NCBI GenBank assembly: GCA_964652235.1
Contig: CAZZDK010000010.1
Coordinates: forward strand, 1-64,000
Length of the DNA stretch: 64,000 nt
Source of the DNA: CAZZDK01 sp964652235
GTDB lineage: Bacteria > Pseudomonadota > Alphaproteobacteria > UBA9219
Reading direction: 5' to 3'
Both the position numbers and the translations under genes were made by a program. The notes below the pieces were generated by a model. That model saw nothing but the letters and a program-made list of their open reading frames with translations, was not told the origin of the DNA and searched no databases. Shown here in pieces: positions 1-7,060 of this stretch (position 1 is the first letter of the stretch; every line of letters starts with the position of its first letter).

Positions 1-43
1 TGCCGTCGCCCTCGTCGCAGCCCTCTATTGGGTTAAGTTGTGA
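1..43 (+). CDS. C-terminal end of an unknown hydrophobic protein (cut by window edge)
   Basis: A frame open from position 2 ends at TGA (41-43) and encodes a short hydrophobic tail, AVALVAALYWVKL. It could be the last residues of a membrane protein that begins left of the window. Only 13 codons are visible, so this may be chance. Its end would overlap the 3' end of the convergent gene at 25-312. Confidence 0.2.
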   Translation, partial: AVALVAALYWVKL

Positions 44-312
44 GTCCAGACCCTAAATAACTTTTCTTGTCTTAAATAATACGCATCCAATACCCAAAAC
101 ATTATACAAGGCAAAAAACCAACGAAAATGACTTGGTAGATTTTATTATTTACGGCTAACGCGAGTATGGCAGAGATAATTGTAACGCTCCAACCCTTAA
201 CAGAACTCAAGATAGATAAGAGCCTCAGGCAGGGAATAGAAACGATCATACGGATCAATAAGCTTTTCAACCATTGGCGCGGCCTAATCCTCAACAAATG
301 TGTTGAGGGCAT
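25..312 (-). CDS. small two-helix membrane protein, probably on an integrated element
   Basis: Codes for 95 residues. Seen: a short KGWSVT motif (about residues 39-44) followed by two hydrophobic helices (about 42-54 and 61-78) and a C-terminal LDAYYLRQEKLFR segment. The combination KGWSVT, helix pair and FWxLDAYYLRQExLFR recalls a widespread family of small two-TM membrane proteins often found in accessory DNA; that is recollection, not a search. The 40 residues before KGWSVT are less typical and the protein stops soon after LFR, so the gene may be truncated or decayed. It is clearly AT-richer than the housekeeping genes to its right and lies beside site-specific-recombination-like repeats (392-411, 458-471), suggesting mobile-element cargo. 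No clear Shine-Dalgarno is visible. Function unknown. Confidence 0.45.
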   Translation of the reverse strand: MPSTHLLRIRPRQWLKSLLIRMIVSIPCLRLLSILSSVKGWSVTIISAILALAVNNKIYQVIFVGFLPCIMFWVLDAYYLRQEKLFRVWTHNLTQ

Positions 313-391
313 TCTATGTCGGGAGACAGAGAAACAAAAGCGGCCTTCGGTCTTACGGGGCGGGGCGCGCTTGTTGCTACGCTGTTGCGGC

Positions 392-411
392 TGGTAGCCA
401 TGTGGTAGCCA
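392..411. repeat. two direct TGGTAGCCA repeats, possible integrase arm-type sites
   Basis: TGGTAGCCA occurs at 392-400 and 403-411, so the copies start 11 bp apart, about one helical turn. They lie about 50 bp from a partial copy of the tRNA-Arg 3' end (458-471). Short, phased direct repeats beside a tRNA-derived core are what tyrosine-integrase arm-type sites look like. No integrase gene is in the window, so this is inference from arrangement. Confidence 0.35.
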
Positions 412-457
412 GATAAAAGAAAAGGGAGCCTAAAGTTCCACTAAGTCTTTGATTTAT

Positions 458-471
458 TGGCGGACCCGACG
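458..471. repeat. partial duplicate of tRNA-Arg 3' end, attachment-site-like
   Basis: TGGCGGACCCGACG at 458-471 is identical to 673-686, which is the CCA end and acceptor/T-arm part of the tRNA-Arg gene. Similarity continues weakly outward on both sides (TTTAT before, GATT after). Elements that integrate into tRNA 3' ends leave such direct repeats. The 200 bp between the two copies contain no convincing gene, so the pair could be left over from a lost small element or from tandem integrations. Confidence 0.4.
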
Positions 472-640
472 GATTGGCTTCTCGGCGCTTTTGCCTACGC
501 TCTTCGAGCTTCAGCAAAGGCGCCGCTCGCCCTGCCTGCGCCATGACTCTTTGCTTTGTGCGCCTGCGTACACGTGCGCGGGCGCGCTGTGGAATGGCTT
601 GGCATCGAACGCTTTCCACGCGTTCGCGTCGCGTTTGCCA
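472..640. other. non-coding spacer between the tRNA-like repeats
   Basis: Several short frames are open on both strands here, but they run into the tRNA gene, lack ribosome-binding sites and encode low-complexity Arg/Ala-rich sequence. I see no supportable gene. An imperfect ACGCGTTCGCGTCGC stretch near 618-632 recalls tRNA T-arm sequence. Confidence 0.4.
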
Positions 641-672
641 TAAAGAAAGCCCCCAAAGGGGGGCTTTCTTTA
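641..672. terminator. strong symmetrical hairpin terminator after tRNA-Arg
   Basis: A nearly perfect inverted repeat: TAAAGAAAGCCCCC, an AAA loop, then GGGGGGCTTTCTTTA. It starts immediately after the encoded CCA of the tRNA (read on the minus strand), so it most likely ends the tRNA transcript. A- and T-containing flanks on both sides could let it work in either direction. Confidence 0.75.
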
Positions 673-749
673 TGGCGGACCCGACGCGATTCGAACGCGT
701 GACCTTTGCCTTCGGAGGGCAACGCTCTATCCAGCTGAGCTACGGGTCC
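673..749 (-). tRNA. tRNA-Arg (anticodon CCG)
   Basis: Read on the minus strand this is a complete 77-nt tRNA. The acceptor strand is GGACCCG, the D-stem is GCTC/GAGC, the anticodon stem is TTGCC/GGCAA with loop CTCCGAA, the T-loop is GTTCGAATC, the closing acceptor strand is CGGGTCC, and CCA is encoded at 673-675. The anticodon CCG reads arginine codon CGG. A hairpin terminator follows directly. The 3' end is partly duplicated at 458-471. Confidence 0.93.
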
Positions 750-809
750 TTATGGAATGGCGCAACATAGGGGATTTCCTCCCCTTTCGCCAGACGCTTT
801 TTTCCGTTT

Positions 810-1925
810 CTACCCAAGCATCTTGCGCCACAAGGCGCGGATCGGATCGGCGGGGACGTCCCTGGCCACGAAACATTCGCCGATTCCGTGGGCCAAAATC
901 AGGGTTAACGCGCCTGTCTTTGCCTTTTTATCCTGGGCCATAAGGATCATGAGCCGCTCAACCTCTTCTTTTCCGACAGGCGGCTTCAGCGAAAAGTCCA
1001 GATCGTAAAAATGCCGTCGGACGGCCTCGGCGTCGCGCGGCGGGCACAGTCCCATCTGCGCCGAGAGATCAAGCGCCATGACGATCCCGATGGCTACGGC
1101 CTCGCCGTGCAAAAGAGCCTGCCCGTCATAGCCCAACGCGCCCTCAAGCGCGTGGGCAAAAGTGTGGCCGAGATTCAAAAGAGCGCGCGGTCCCGCCTCG
1201 CGCTCGTCCTTGGCCACGATGTCGGCCTTGATCCTGCAACTCGCGGCGACGGCGGCGGCGCGCGCGGCTTTGTCGCCGTCAATAAGGGCTTTGCCGTTTT
1301 TCTCGCACCAATCGAAGAACGCTTTGTCGAGAATAATTCCGTGCTTGACGGTCTCGGCATAGCCCGCCTTCATCTCGCGCAGGGGCAGCGTGTCGAGCGT
1401 GGCGATGTCGGAAAGAACAAGCCGAGGCTGATGAAACGCGCCGATGGTGTTTTTGCCGTACAGGCTGTCGATGCCGGTCTTGCCGCCGACCGAGCTGTCC
1501 ACCTGCGCGAGCAGGGTGGTGGGGATTTGAACAAAGTCGATTCCGCGCAGAACGATGGCGGCGGCAAAGCCCGTAAGGTCGCCGATCACGCCGCCGCCCA
1601 GCGCGACGAGCAGCGTGTCCCTGTCCGGCAGGCGGTCGAAGATATGGCTCGTCAATTCCTGCAGGACGGGCCAGCTTTTGCTGGCCTCGCCCGGCTCGAC
1701 GGCGATGGAGGGCAAAAGAAGGTGCCCGCCTTTCTGAAGAGAGGTCTCAAGTTTTTCCAGATGCAAAGCGGCGACGTTTTTATCCGTCACGATCAAGCAG
1801 CGCCGCTCGCCCGCGCGCGCGCGGATCAGGTCTCCGGCTTTGTGCAAAAGGCCTTCGCCCACGAGGATGTCGTAATCCTTCGGGCGCTGCGTAAAGGCCA
1901 CGCGCAGGGTTTGCGTTTCGCTCAT
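810..1925 (-). CDS. aroB: 3-dehydroquinate synthase
   Basis: 371 residues, normal for AroB. It converts DAHP to 3-dehydroquinate, the second step of the shikimate pathway, using NAD and a divalent metal. Visible family features are the NAD-binding GGGVIGDLTGFAA, the IPTTLLAQVDSSVGGKTGID block, the YAETVKHGII segment and LLNLGHTFAHALE with metal-binding His residues. The start overlaps the stop of aroK by four bases (ATGA), so the two are translated from one message, the usual aroK-aroB order. The gene ends 60 bp from tRNA-Arg with no obvious terminator. Confidence 0.97.
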   Translation of the reverse strand: MSETQTLRVAFTQRPKDYDILVGEGLLHKAGDLIRARAGERRCLIVTDKNVAALHLEKLETSLQKGGHLLLPSIAVEPGEASKSWPVLQELTSHIFDRLPDRDTLLVALGGGVIGDLTGFAAAIVLRGIDFVQIPTTLLAQVDSSVGGKTGIDSLYGKNTIGAFHQPRLVLSDIATLDTLPLREMKAGYAETVKHGIILDKAFFDWCEKNGKALIDGDKAARAAAVAASCRIKADIVAKDEREAGPRALLNLGHTFAHALEGALGYDGQALLHGEAVAIGIVMALDLSAQMGLCPPRDAEAVRRHFYDLDFSLKPPVGKEEVERLMILMAQDKKAKTGALTLILAHGIGECFVARDVPADPIRALWRKMLG

Positions 1926-2470
1926 TTTGCGTCTCTTTCTTTCAAAGCTTCAATAACGCGTCGGACCGTTTTTTCCAGGGGCGAGCGGTCGCTTATCACC
2001 GTCAGGTCGGCCAAGGCGTAAACAGGTTCGCGCACGGCCAAAAGATCGCGCAGAATGACGGCGGGGTCGCCTTTTTTGAGCAAAGGCCTGTTGTCGTCCC
2101 GCGCCACGCGCTCTAAAAGAACGTCTATCTCGGCCTTAAGCCAGATGGAGGTTCCTTTTTCCTTAATGAGACGACGGGTGGCCTCGTTCATGAAGGCGCC
2201 GCCGCCGGTCGATATGACGCGCGGTTTTTCGTCCAAAAGACGCGCCATAACGTTGCGTTCGTTTTCGCGAAACGCCGGTTCGCCGAGTTTTTCGAAAATA
2301 TCAGGAACGCTCATGCCAACCGCCGCCACGATTTCGTCGTCGGAATCCGTAAAGCGCAGGCCGAGCCGCGCGGCCAGCCTTCGGCCCACGCTGGTCTTGC
2401 CAGCCCCCATCATGCCGATAAGGACAAGGGATCGGGCCGGGCGGAAAGAAGGAATCGTCTCGTTTGCCAT
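1922..2470 (-). CDS. aroK: shikimate kinase
   Basis: 182 residues. Phosphorylates shikimate with ATP in the shikimate pathway. A Walker A loop, GMMGAGKTSVG, lies near residues 19-29. It is followed by FTDSDDEI (substrate/Mg-binding Asp) and by STGGGAF, the shikimate-binding glycine stretch. The RDDNRPLL segment matches the conserved lid region. It is first gene of the aroK-aroB pair and is transcribed away from the exported-protein gene at 2528, leaving only 57 bp for both promoters. Confidence 0.96.
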   Translation of the reverse strand: MANETIPSFRPARSLVLIGMMGAGKTSVGRRLAARLGLRFTDSDDEIVAAVGMSVPDIFEKLGEPAFRENERNVMARLLDEKPRVISTGGGAFMNEATRRLIKEKGTSIWLKAEIDVLLERVARDDNRPLLKKGDPAVILRDLLAVREPVYALADLTVISDRSPLEKTVRRVIEALKERDAK

Positions 2471-2527
2471 TGCCTTTAGGCCGCAATCCTATCAAAATTG
2501 GCTCCGACGGACGAAAGAGGATTTTCC

Positions 2528-4402
2528 ATGAAACGTGCCATCGTCATAGGTTTATCGGTTTTTCTGGCCCTTGCTGTCAACGGGGCCATGGCCGAGGAAG
2601 AAAAGGCCTATCAGCCTGTTCCCGACAGCCGAGAGGGCAGCTTTCTGCCGCCGCCGACGGGCCTGATCCCGTCTCAGGGAAAAGGGGAGCAAAACCCCAT
2701 AATTTCTACCGTCGTAACGGAAAAGAAGGACAGCCCGCCACCGGGCGCGGGCGAAGCCCTGCCCTCGGTTTCGCCTGCCGCGCCGGAGAAGATGCCGGGG
2801 GTCGATCTGGGCCAGCCCGTTGCCAGCGAGCCGCTTGAGGATGTCGATCCGGAGGCCATCGGCCTCCTTTCCTCTACTACAGGAGGATTGGGCGCCTCCC
2901 TGTGGCAGGGGACGTCCAAGGCGCTGGTGGATCGGCTTTTGCCGGGACTTGCGCTGCCTACCTTGTCGCCGAGTCTTAACGATCTGGCGCGCCGGATGCT
3001 TTTGACCATTGCCGCCGTTCCCGAAACGTCCGGGGAGAAAACGGCATCTGCGCCCAGTTTTACCGCCCTGCGCGTTGAAAAATTGCTGGCGCTCGGCGCC
3101 GTGGCCGAAGCCTGGGAACTCGCCGGAAAGGCCCCGGTGGGGACCATCGGTCCGACAACGTGGCGGCCCTTGATCGAGGCGGCTTTGATCGGTCCGGCCC
3201 AAAAGGAGATTTGCGAGAAAATCCCCTCTTTCATTAAGGGAGAAAACAAGGCCGATCCTGAAGATATCGAGTGGCAAAAGGCGCTGACCGTCTGCAAACT
3301 CAAAGCGGGCGATACGGGCGCGGTTCAATTGGGCCTGGACCTTCTGCGCGAGCAAAAGGCCGATGACGACACCTTTATGCTGCTGATGACTCGCAACGTC
3401 CTGGCCGGATCGAAAGTGCCGCCTCGCCGTCTGACGCCGCTTCGGCCTTTGAACCTGATCCTTCTGCGGCATCTTGATTGGCCGCTTCCGTCCGAGCTTT
3501 ATGCCAAGCCCGACGCTTCGCTGGTGGGAGAGCTTTTGCAGGCCAAGGCCGCAAAAGAAGAAGCGCGTCTGGGTCTTGCCGAAAGAGCCGCCGCGACGGG
3601 CGTTTTGTCGCCGGACCAATTGGCCGGCGTTTACAAGGACGTAAAAGTTTCTTTTGAGAATGGACTTGAGGCCAAAGGGCCCTGGGTCGGCGCGGCCTTT
3701 TACCAAAAGGTTCAGGCGGAACAAGACCCGCTTAAGAAGATGGAAATCATCAAGACCTTTTTGGCTCAGGCCGAGCCCTCTTCCTTAACAGGGTCTTTAG
3801 GGGGGCTTGTGGCCAATGTCCTCGAGACGCTGCCTATCGAAGCCGCCTATGGCGGAATCGCTGGCGAGGCGGCGCGGGCCATGGCGCTGGCGGGCCGGGC
3901 GGAAAAGGCGATGGCCTGGCTCAAAATCGCGGAAGGCGTGCGCGCGCAATCCCCGGAAACGGATCAATTTCTGATTCGAAATTGGCCTCTTTTCGCTCTT
4001 TCCGGCCTCGTGGGGGACGGCGCGTTCGCTTCGGAGCTGAAAGCCTGGTTGGATTTGGCTTTGACGCCCACGCAAGAGACGGAGCCTCGGTTGCTTCAAG
4101 CACGGGCGGGCGAGGTTCTTTCGCTTCTTTCAGCTTCGGGCTACGCCGTGCCTGAAGAGGCATGGCTGCGCGTTCTCGAAGCCGCGCCGCCGCAAAAACG
4201 GCTTGCGGCCGATCCGCTCCTTTTGGATCGGTTGAGGCTGGCGGGACAGGCCGGACGGAAAGGGGAAACGGTTCTTCTGGCGCTTCTCGTGGACGGGGCG
4301 GGCGCGACAGAGGTCGTTCGCGCCTTAAGGCAAGTGGGGCTGAAGGCGGAATCCCAGGCCTATGCGCGCGAGCTGCTTGCGAAGATTCCGGCGACGTTTT
4401 AA
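2528..4402 (+). CDS. exported helical protein of unknown function
   Basis: About 624 residues from the ATG at 2528, chosen because an AGAGGA Shine-Dalgarno lies just upstream and a signal peptide begins there (MKRAIVIGLSVFLALAVNGAMAEE; cleavage likely after AMA). An upstream in-frame start at 2498 lacks support. After a Pro/Gly-rich linker (about residues 25-130) the protein is almost entirely Ala/Leu-rich helix, resembling TPR-like helical-hairpin repeats, though I see no clean 34-residue consensus. It probably works in the periplasm. Its stop overlaps the xerD start by one base (TAATG), so expression is coupled. No family recognised. Confidence 0.8.
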   Translation: MKRAIVIGLSVFLALAVNGAMAEEEKAYQPVPDSREGSFLPPPTGLIPSQGKGEQNPIISTVVTEKKDSPPPGAGEALPSVSPAAPEKMPGVDLGQPVASEPLEDVDPEAIGLLSSTTGGLGASLWQGTSKALVDRLLPGLALPTLSPSLNDLARRMLLTIAAVPETSGEKTASAPSFTALRVEKLLALGAVAEAWELAGKAPVGTIGPTTWRPLIEAALIGPAQKEICEKIPSFIKGENKADPEDIEWQKALTVCKLKAGDTGAVQLGLDLLREQKADDDTFMLLMTRNVLAGSKVPPRRLTPLRPLNLILLRHLDWPLPSELYAKPDASLVGELLQAKAAKEEARLGLAERAAATGVLSPDQLAGVYKDVKVSFENGLEAKGPWVGAAFYQKVQAEQDPLKKMEIIKTFLAQAEPSSLTGSLGGLVANVLETLPIEAAYGGIAGEAARAMALAGRAEKAMAWLKIAEGVRAQSPETDQFLIRNWPLFALSGLVGDGAFASELKAWLDLALTPTQETEPRLLQARAGEVLSLLSASGYAVPEEAWLRVLEAAPPQKRLAADPLLLDRLRLAGQAGRKGETVLLALLVDGAGATEVVRALRQVGLKAESQAYARELLAKIPATF

Positions 4403-5310
4403 TGAGCGCGTCCGCCGTCGAATCCTTTCTTGATATGATGCTTGCGGAGCGGGGCTCTTCGGCGAACACGCGGGCGGCTTATTGGCGCGATTTGCGGGAC
4501 GCCGCCCAGTTTCTCGCGAAAAGAAAGACCGAACTTGACCAAGCGGGCGAAGACGACGTTCGGGCCTATATTCTTTCTTTGCGCTCGTTTTCCCCTCGCA
4601 CGCAGGCGCGGCGGCTTTCCTCTTTGCGGCAATTCTACCGGTTTTTGTGTTCCGAAAACATTCGCGCGGAAGACCCGACGCGCGGAATCGACGCGCCGCG
4701 CCTGGGGCGGCCTTTGCCGAAATACCTGAGCGAAGAGGAAGTGTTCGCGCTTTTGAAATCCATCCGGAAAATGCCCGGCGCGGAAGGGGCGCGCTTGCGC
4801 GCGCTTTTGGAGCTTCTCTACGCGGCCGGGTTGCGCGTCAGCGAGCTTGTGGGGTTGCCCCTCGGCGCGGTGTCGGTAGAGCGCGGCGCGGTCCATGTGC
4901 GCGGCAAAGGCGGCAAGGAACGCATGGTGCCGCTCGGCGATCCGGCGATAGAGTCGGTCAAGGAATGGCTGCCGTTTCGCAAGGAGATGATCGGCAAGGG
5001 AAGGACGTCGCCGTTTCTGTTTCCCTCGTTCCAGTCCAAAGCGGGTTATATGACGCGCCAGAGATTCTTTCAGCTTTTGAAGGAGATAGGCGTTCAGGCC
5101 GGGATCGAGCCGAGGCGTCTTAGTCCCCACGTTTTGCGCCACGCCTTCGCCACGCATTTGATCGAACACGGCGCGGACCTTCGCAGCGTCCAGACGATGC
5201 TGGGCCACGCGGATATCGCCACGACGCAGATTTACACGCACGTGGCCACGGACCGGCTCGCCAAAACGGTGGCCGAACATCATCCGTTGGCAGGCAAAAA
5301 GAGGAAATAA
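4402..5310 (+). CDS. xerD: site-specific tyrosine recombinase XerD
   Basis: 302 residues from the ATG at 4402. An N-terminal SAM-like DNA-binding domain (about 5-90) is followed by the catalytic domain with the tyrosine recombinase residues: Arg in AAGLRVSEL, His and Arg in SPHVLRHAFATHL, His in LGHADIATTQIYTHV, and the Tyr nucleophile in IYTHV. With XerC it resolves chromosome dimers at dif with FtsK. Size and chromosomal context (aroK-aroB nearby, not phage genes) favour housekeeping XerD over a phage integrase. The frame is open to 4162 but that part is read through the preceding gene in another frame. Confidence 0.93.
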   Translation: MSASAVESFLDMMLAERGSSANTRAAYWRDLRDAAQFLAKRKTELDQAGEDDVRAYILSLRSFSPRTQARRLSSLRQFYRFLCSENIRAEDPTRGIDAPRLGRPLPKYLSEEEVFALLKSIRKMPGAEGARLRALLELLYAAGLRVSELVGLPLGAVSVERGAVHVRGKGGKERMVPLGDPAIESVKEWLPFRKEMIGKGRTSPFLFPSFQSKAGYMTRQRFFQLLKEIGVQAGIEPRRLSPHVLRHAFATHLIEHGADLRSVQTMLGHADIATTQIYTHVATDRLAKTVAEHHPLAGKKRK

Positions 5311-5312
5311 TT

Positions 5313-5822
5313 ATGCTGTTCATGCGGCACGGCCAGTCTATGTTCAACGTCGTTTGCGATGCGACGGGGCGCGACCCCAATCTGCCCGATGCGCCTTTGT
5401 CTGCGCTTGGCGTGCGGCAGGTCCAAGAGGCCGCCTCGCGCCTGAACCTGACCATCGAAGGGATTGTTTCCAGCCCCTATACGCGCGCCTTGCAAACGGC
5501 CTCGATTGTGGCGGCGGTTCTTAAAGTTCCCGTCCGCGTCGATCCGCTGGCGGGCGAGCGGCGGATTTACAGTTGCGACGTCGGAACGCCTGCCTCGCGC
5601 CTCAAGCAAGATTGGCCGAGCCTGGACTTTTCAGGAATGGACGAGGAGTGGTGGCTGCCTTTTCCCGAAAGCCAAAGAGACCTTGAACGCCGGGTCAGGC
5701 TCTTCCTCGCAAGATGGGAAGCCGAGCCGCAGGAGAAGAATCTGCTCGTCGTTAGCCATTGGTATTTCATCAACGCCGCCACGGGCGCGTATCTCGGCAA
5801 CGCGGAAGTGAGAGAAGGATAG
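5313..5822 (+). CDS. histidine phosphatase superfamily protein
   Basis: 169 residues. The N-terminal MLFMRHGQSMFN contains the RHG phosphohistidine motif typical of phosphoglycerate-mutase-like phosphatases, with SSPYTRALQTA and VSHWYFINAA as the second conserved Arg and His regions. It starts two bases after the xerD stop with a GAGGAAATAATT leader, so it belongs to the same transcript. Substrate cannot be predicted. The tail is short compared with true mutases, which favours a small phosphatase. Confidence 0.85.
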   Translation: MLFMRHGQSMFNVVCDATGRDPNLPDAPLSALGVRQVQEAASRLNLTIEGIVSSPYTRALQTASIVAAVLKVPVRVDPLAGERRIYSCDVGTPASRLKQDWPSLDFSGMDEEWWLPFPESQRDLERRVRLFLARWEAEPQEKNLLVVSHWYFINAATGAYLGNAEVREG

Positions 5823-5871
5823 GGACGGGTCGCGATTTCGGGGATTTTCTCCCGGTCGAGTCTTGGTCCGG

Positions 5872-6951
5872 CTACGTTCGAGAGGGTTGGAGCCGGTTGC
5901 TCGGGCGGAGGCGCTCGCGTCTTTCAGGGAAGGTCCTTGGACTCCCGTCCCAAGCCGTATAGGCGGCATACAATTCCTTGTTGAAAAAGACGAGACCGAT
6001 CTGCCCGTCTTTCTGAACGAAAAAGTCAACATCGGAGGTTCGAGCCGGGGGATTGATAAGAACGTTGTTGGCGTCCTTGGCATAGACGCGTCCGTAAAAA
6101 ACTTCCCGTTCTTTCTCTGAGCCAAAGAAATTGATGTGCAGAGGGCGGAGGCCTTCTTCTTGAAAATAATCGTAGAGAACCTTGTCGGCGCCCTTTTCCC
6201 TGTCCCTTGGGCCCGGCCCGTGAAAGTGGGCTGCGCCGAATATGACCAAACAGGCGCCGGTGGCCTTTTTGATTTTAGAAAGGATGTTTTTAGCCGAAGC
6301 TTTATCGTCGAACGAAAAATTAACGATGTCCGCATTAATCTTAGGATCCTTTGTTGCCTCGGCGATAAGCGGCAGAATTTCTTCCATGGGGCTTCTATCC
6401 ATGGGGCGGGAACGCTTAAGCCTCGCGACAAGGTCGGCCATTCGGTTTCTGTCTTGTTTCGAAAGAGGAAGATCCTCAAAGCCTTTTCCGCGCGTAGAAG
6501 CGTGGAACAAAGGGGCCTTGAGGCCATAAAGCGCTTTTTTGACCCGGTCGTTCAGATCTTGGGCTTGTCGTCCCGTTTGCCAGAATGTTTCGAAGAAAGG
6601 AGTTTCAGTCGAAGTACCTTGTTGTAAGGCGGAGAATTTTTCCTGATTTGCCGCTTCGTCCCTTTCAAGAATAATGTCGCTTATGCCGTTCTGCGCGATT
6701 TTTTGCAGAAAAGGACGATTATAAAGGGTTTCCAGCAAAGAAGTGCTTTGATGTCCCGTGTCGCCGAGACAAATAACGTTCGTTTTAGTTGAAAGGAAGG
6801 AAAGAACCTGAGCAAGCGCCTTTTCAGATGGCGGAAGCGCTGGGTCGGGTTCGCGCGCAAGAGCTTTTTGGGAGAGAACGGGCGCAGCCGTCACCGCAGC
6901 GGCGGCGGCGAGCCATTTAAGAAAAGTCCGTCTGGTCAATACATCGCGCAT
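5872..6951 (-). CDS. Tat-exported ChaN/TIKI-like protein
   Basis: 359 residues. The N-terminus MRDVLTRRTFLKWLAAAAAV is a twin-arginine signal (RRTFLK, 7-12). The mature part has a GDTGH motif (63-67), ER (96-97) and FGAAHF (238-243). The GxxH ... ER ... GxxH spacing resembles the EreA/ChaN/TraB-TIKI superfamily, whose members include haem-binding lipoproteins, erythromycin esterases and metalloproteases. That assignment rests on motif recollection only. Tat export implies a folded, perhaps metal-containing periplasmic protein. It stands alone and converges on the phosphatase gene. Confidence 0.6.
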   Translation of the reverse strand: MRDVLTRRTFLKWLAAAAAVTAAPVLSQKALAREPDPALPPSEKALAQVLSFLSTKTNVICLGDTGHQSTSLLETLYNRPFLQKIAQNGISDIILERDEAANQEKFSALQQGTSTETPFFETFWQTGRQAQDLNDRVKKALYGLKAPLFHASTRGKGFEDLPLSKQDRNRMADLVARLKRSRPMDRSPMEEILPLIAEATKDPKINADIVNFSFDDKASAKNILSKIKKATGACLVIFGAAHFHGPGPRDREKGADKVLYDYFQEEGLRPLHINFFGSEKEREVFYGRVYAKDANNVLINPPARTSDVDFFVQKDGQIGLVFFNKELYAAYTAWDGSPRTFPERRERLRPSNRLQPSRT

Positions 6952-7060
6952 TTTGAAATGGCTTTCTCTTATGATCTCGTGCGCATTTTAACAGAAAAAG
7001 AGAGAGGAAAATATTAACAGCCGAACCGAAGAAGAAAGAATGGTTTATTTTTTCTTAAAA

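Noticed and set aside
377..770. Several 60-98 codon frames around the tRNA-Arg gene
   Set aside because: They run through the tRNA and its terminator, lack ribosome-binding sites and have low-complexity products.
4402..5310. XerD-like gene as the integrase of the tRNA-Arg element
   Set aside because: Size, sequence and neighbours match housekeeping XerD, and it is 3.7 kb from the att-like site on the other side of aroKB. Not phage-like.
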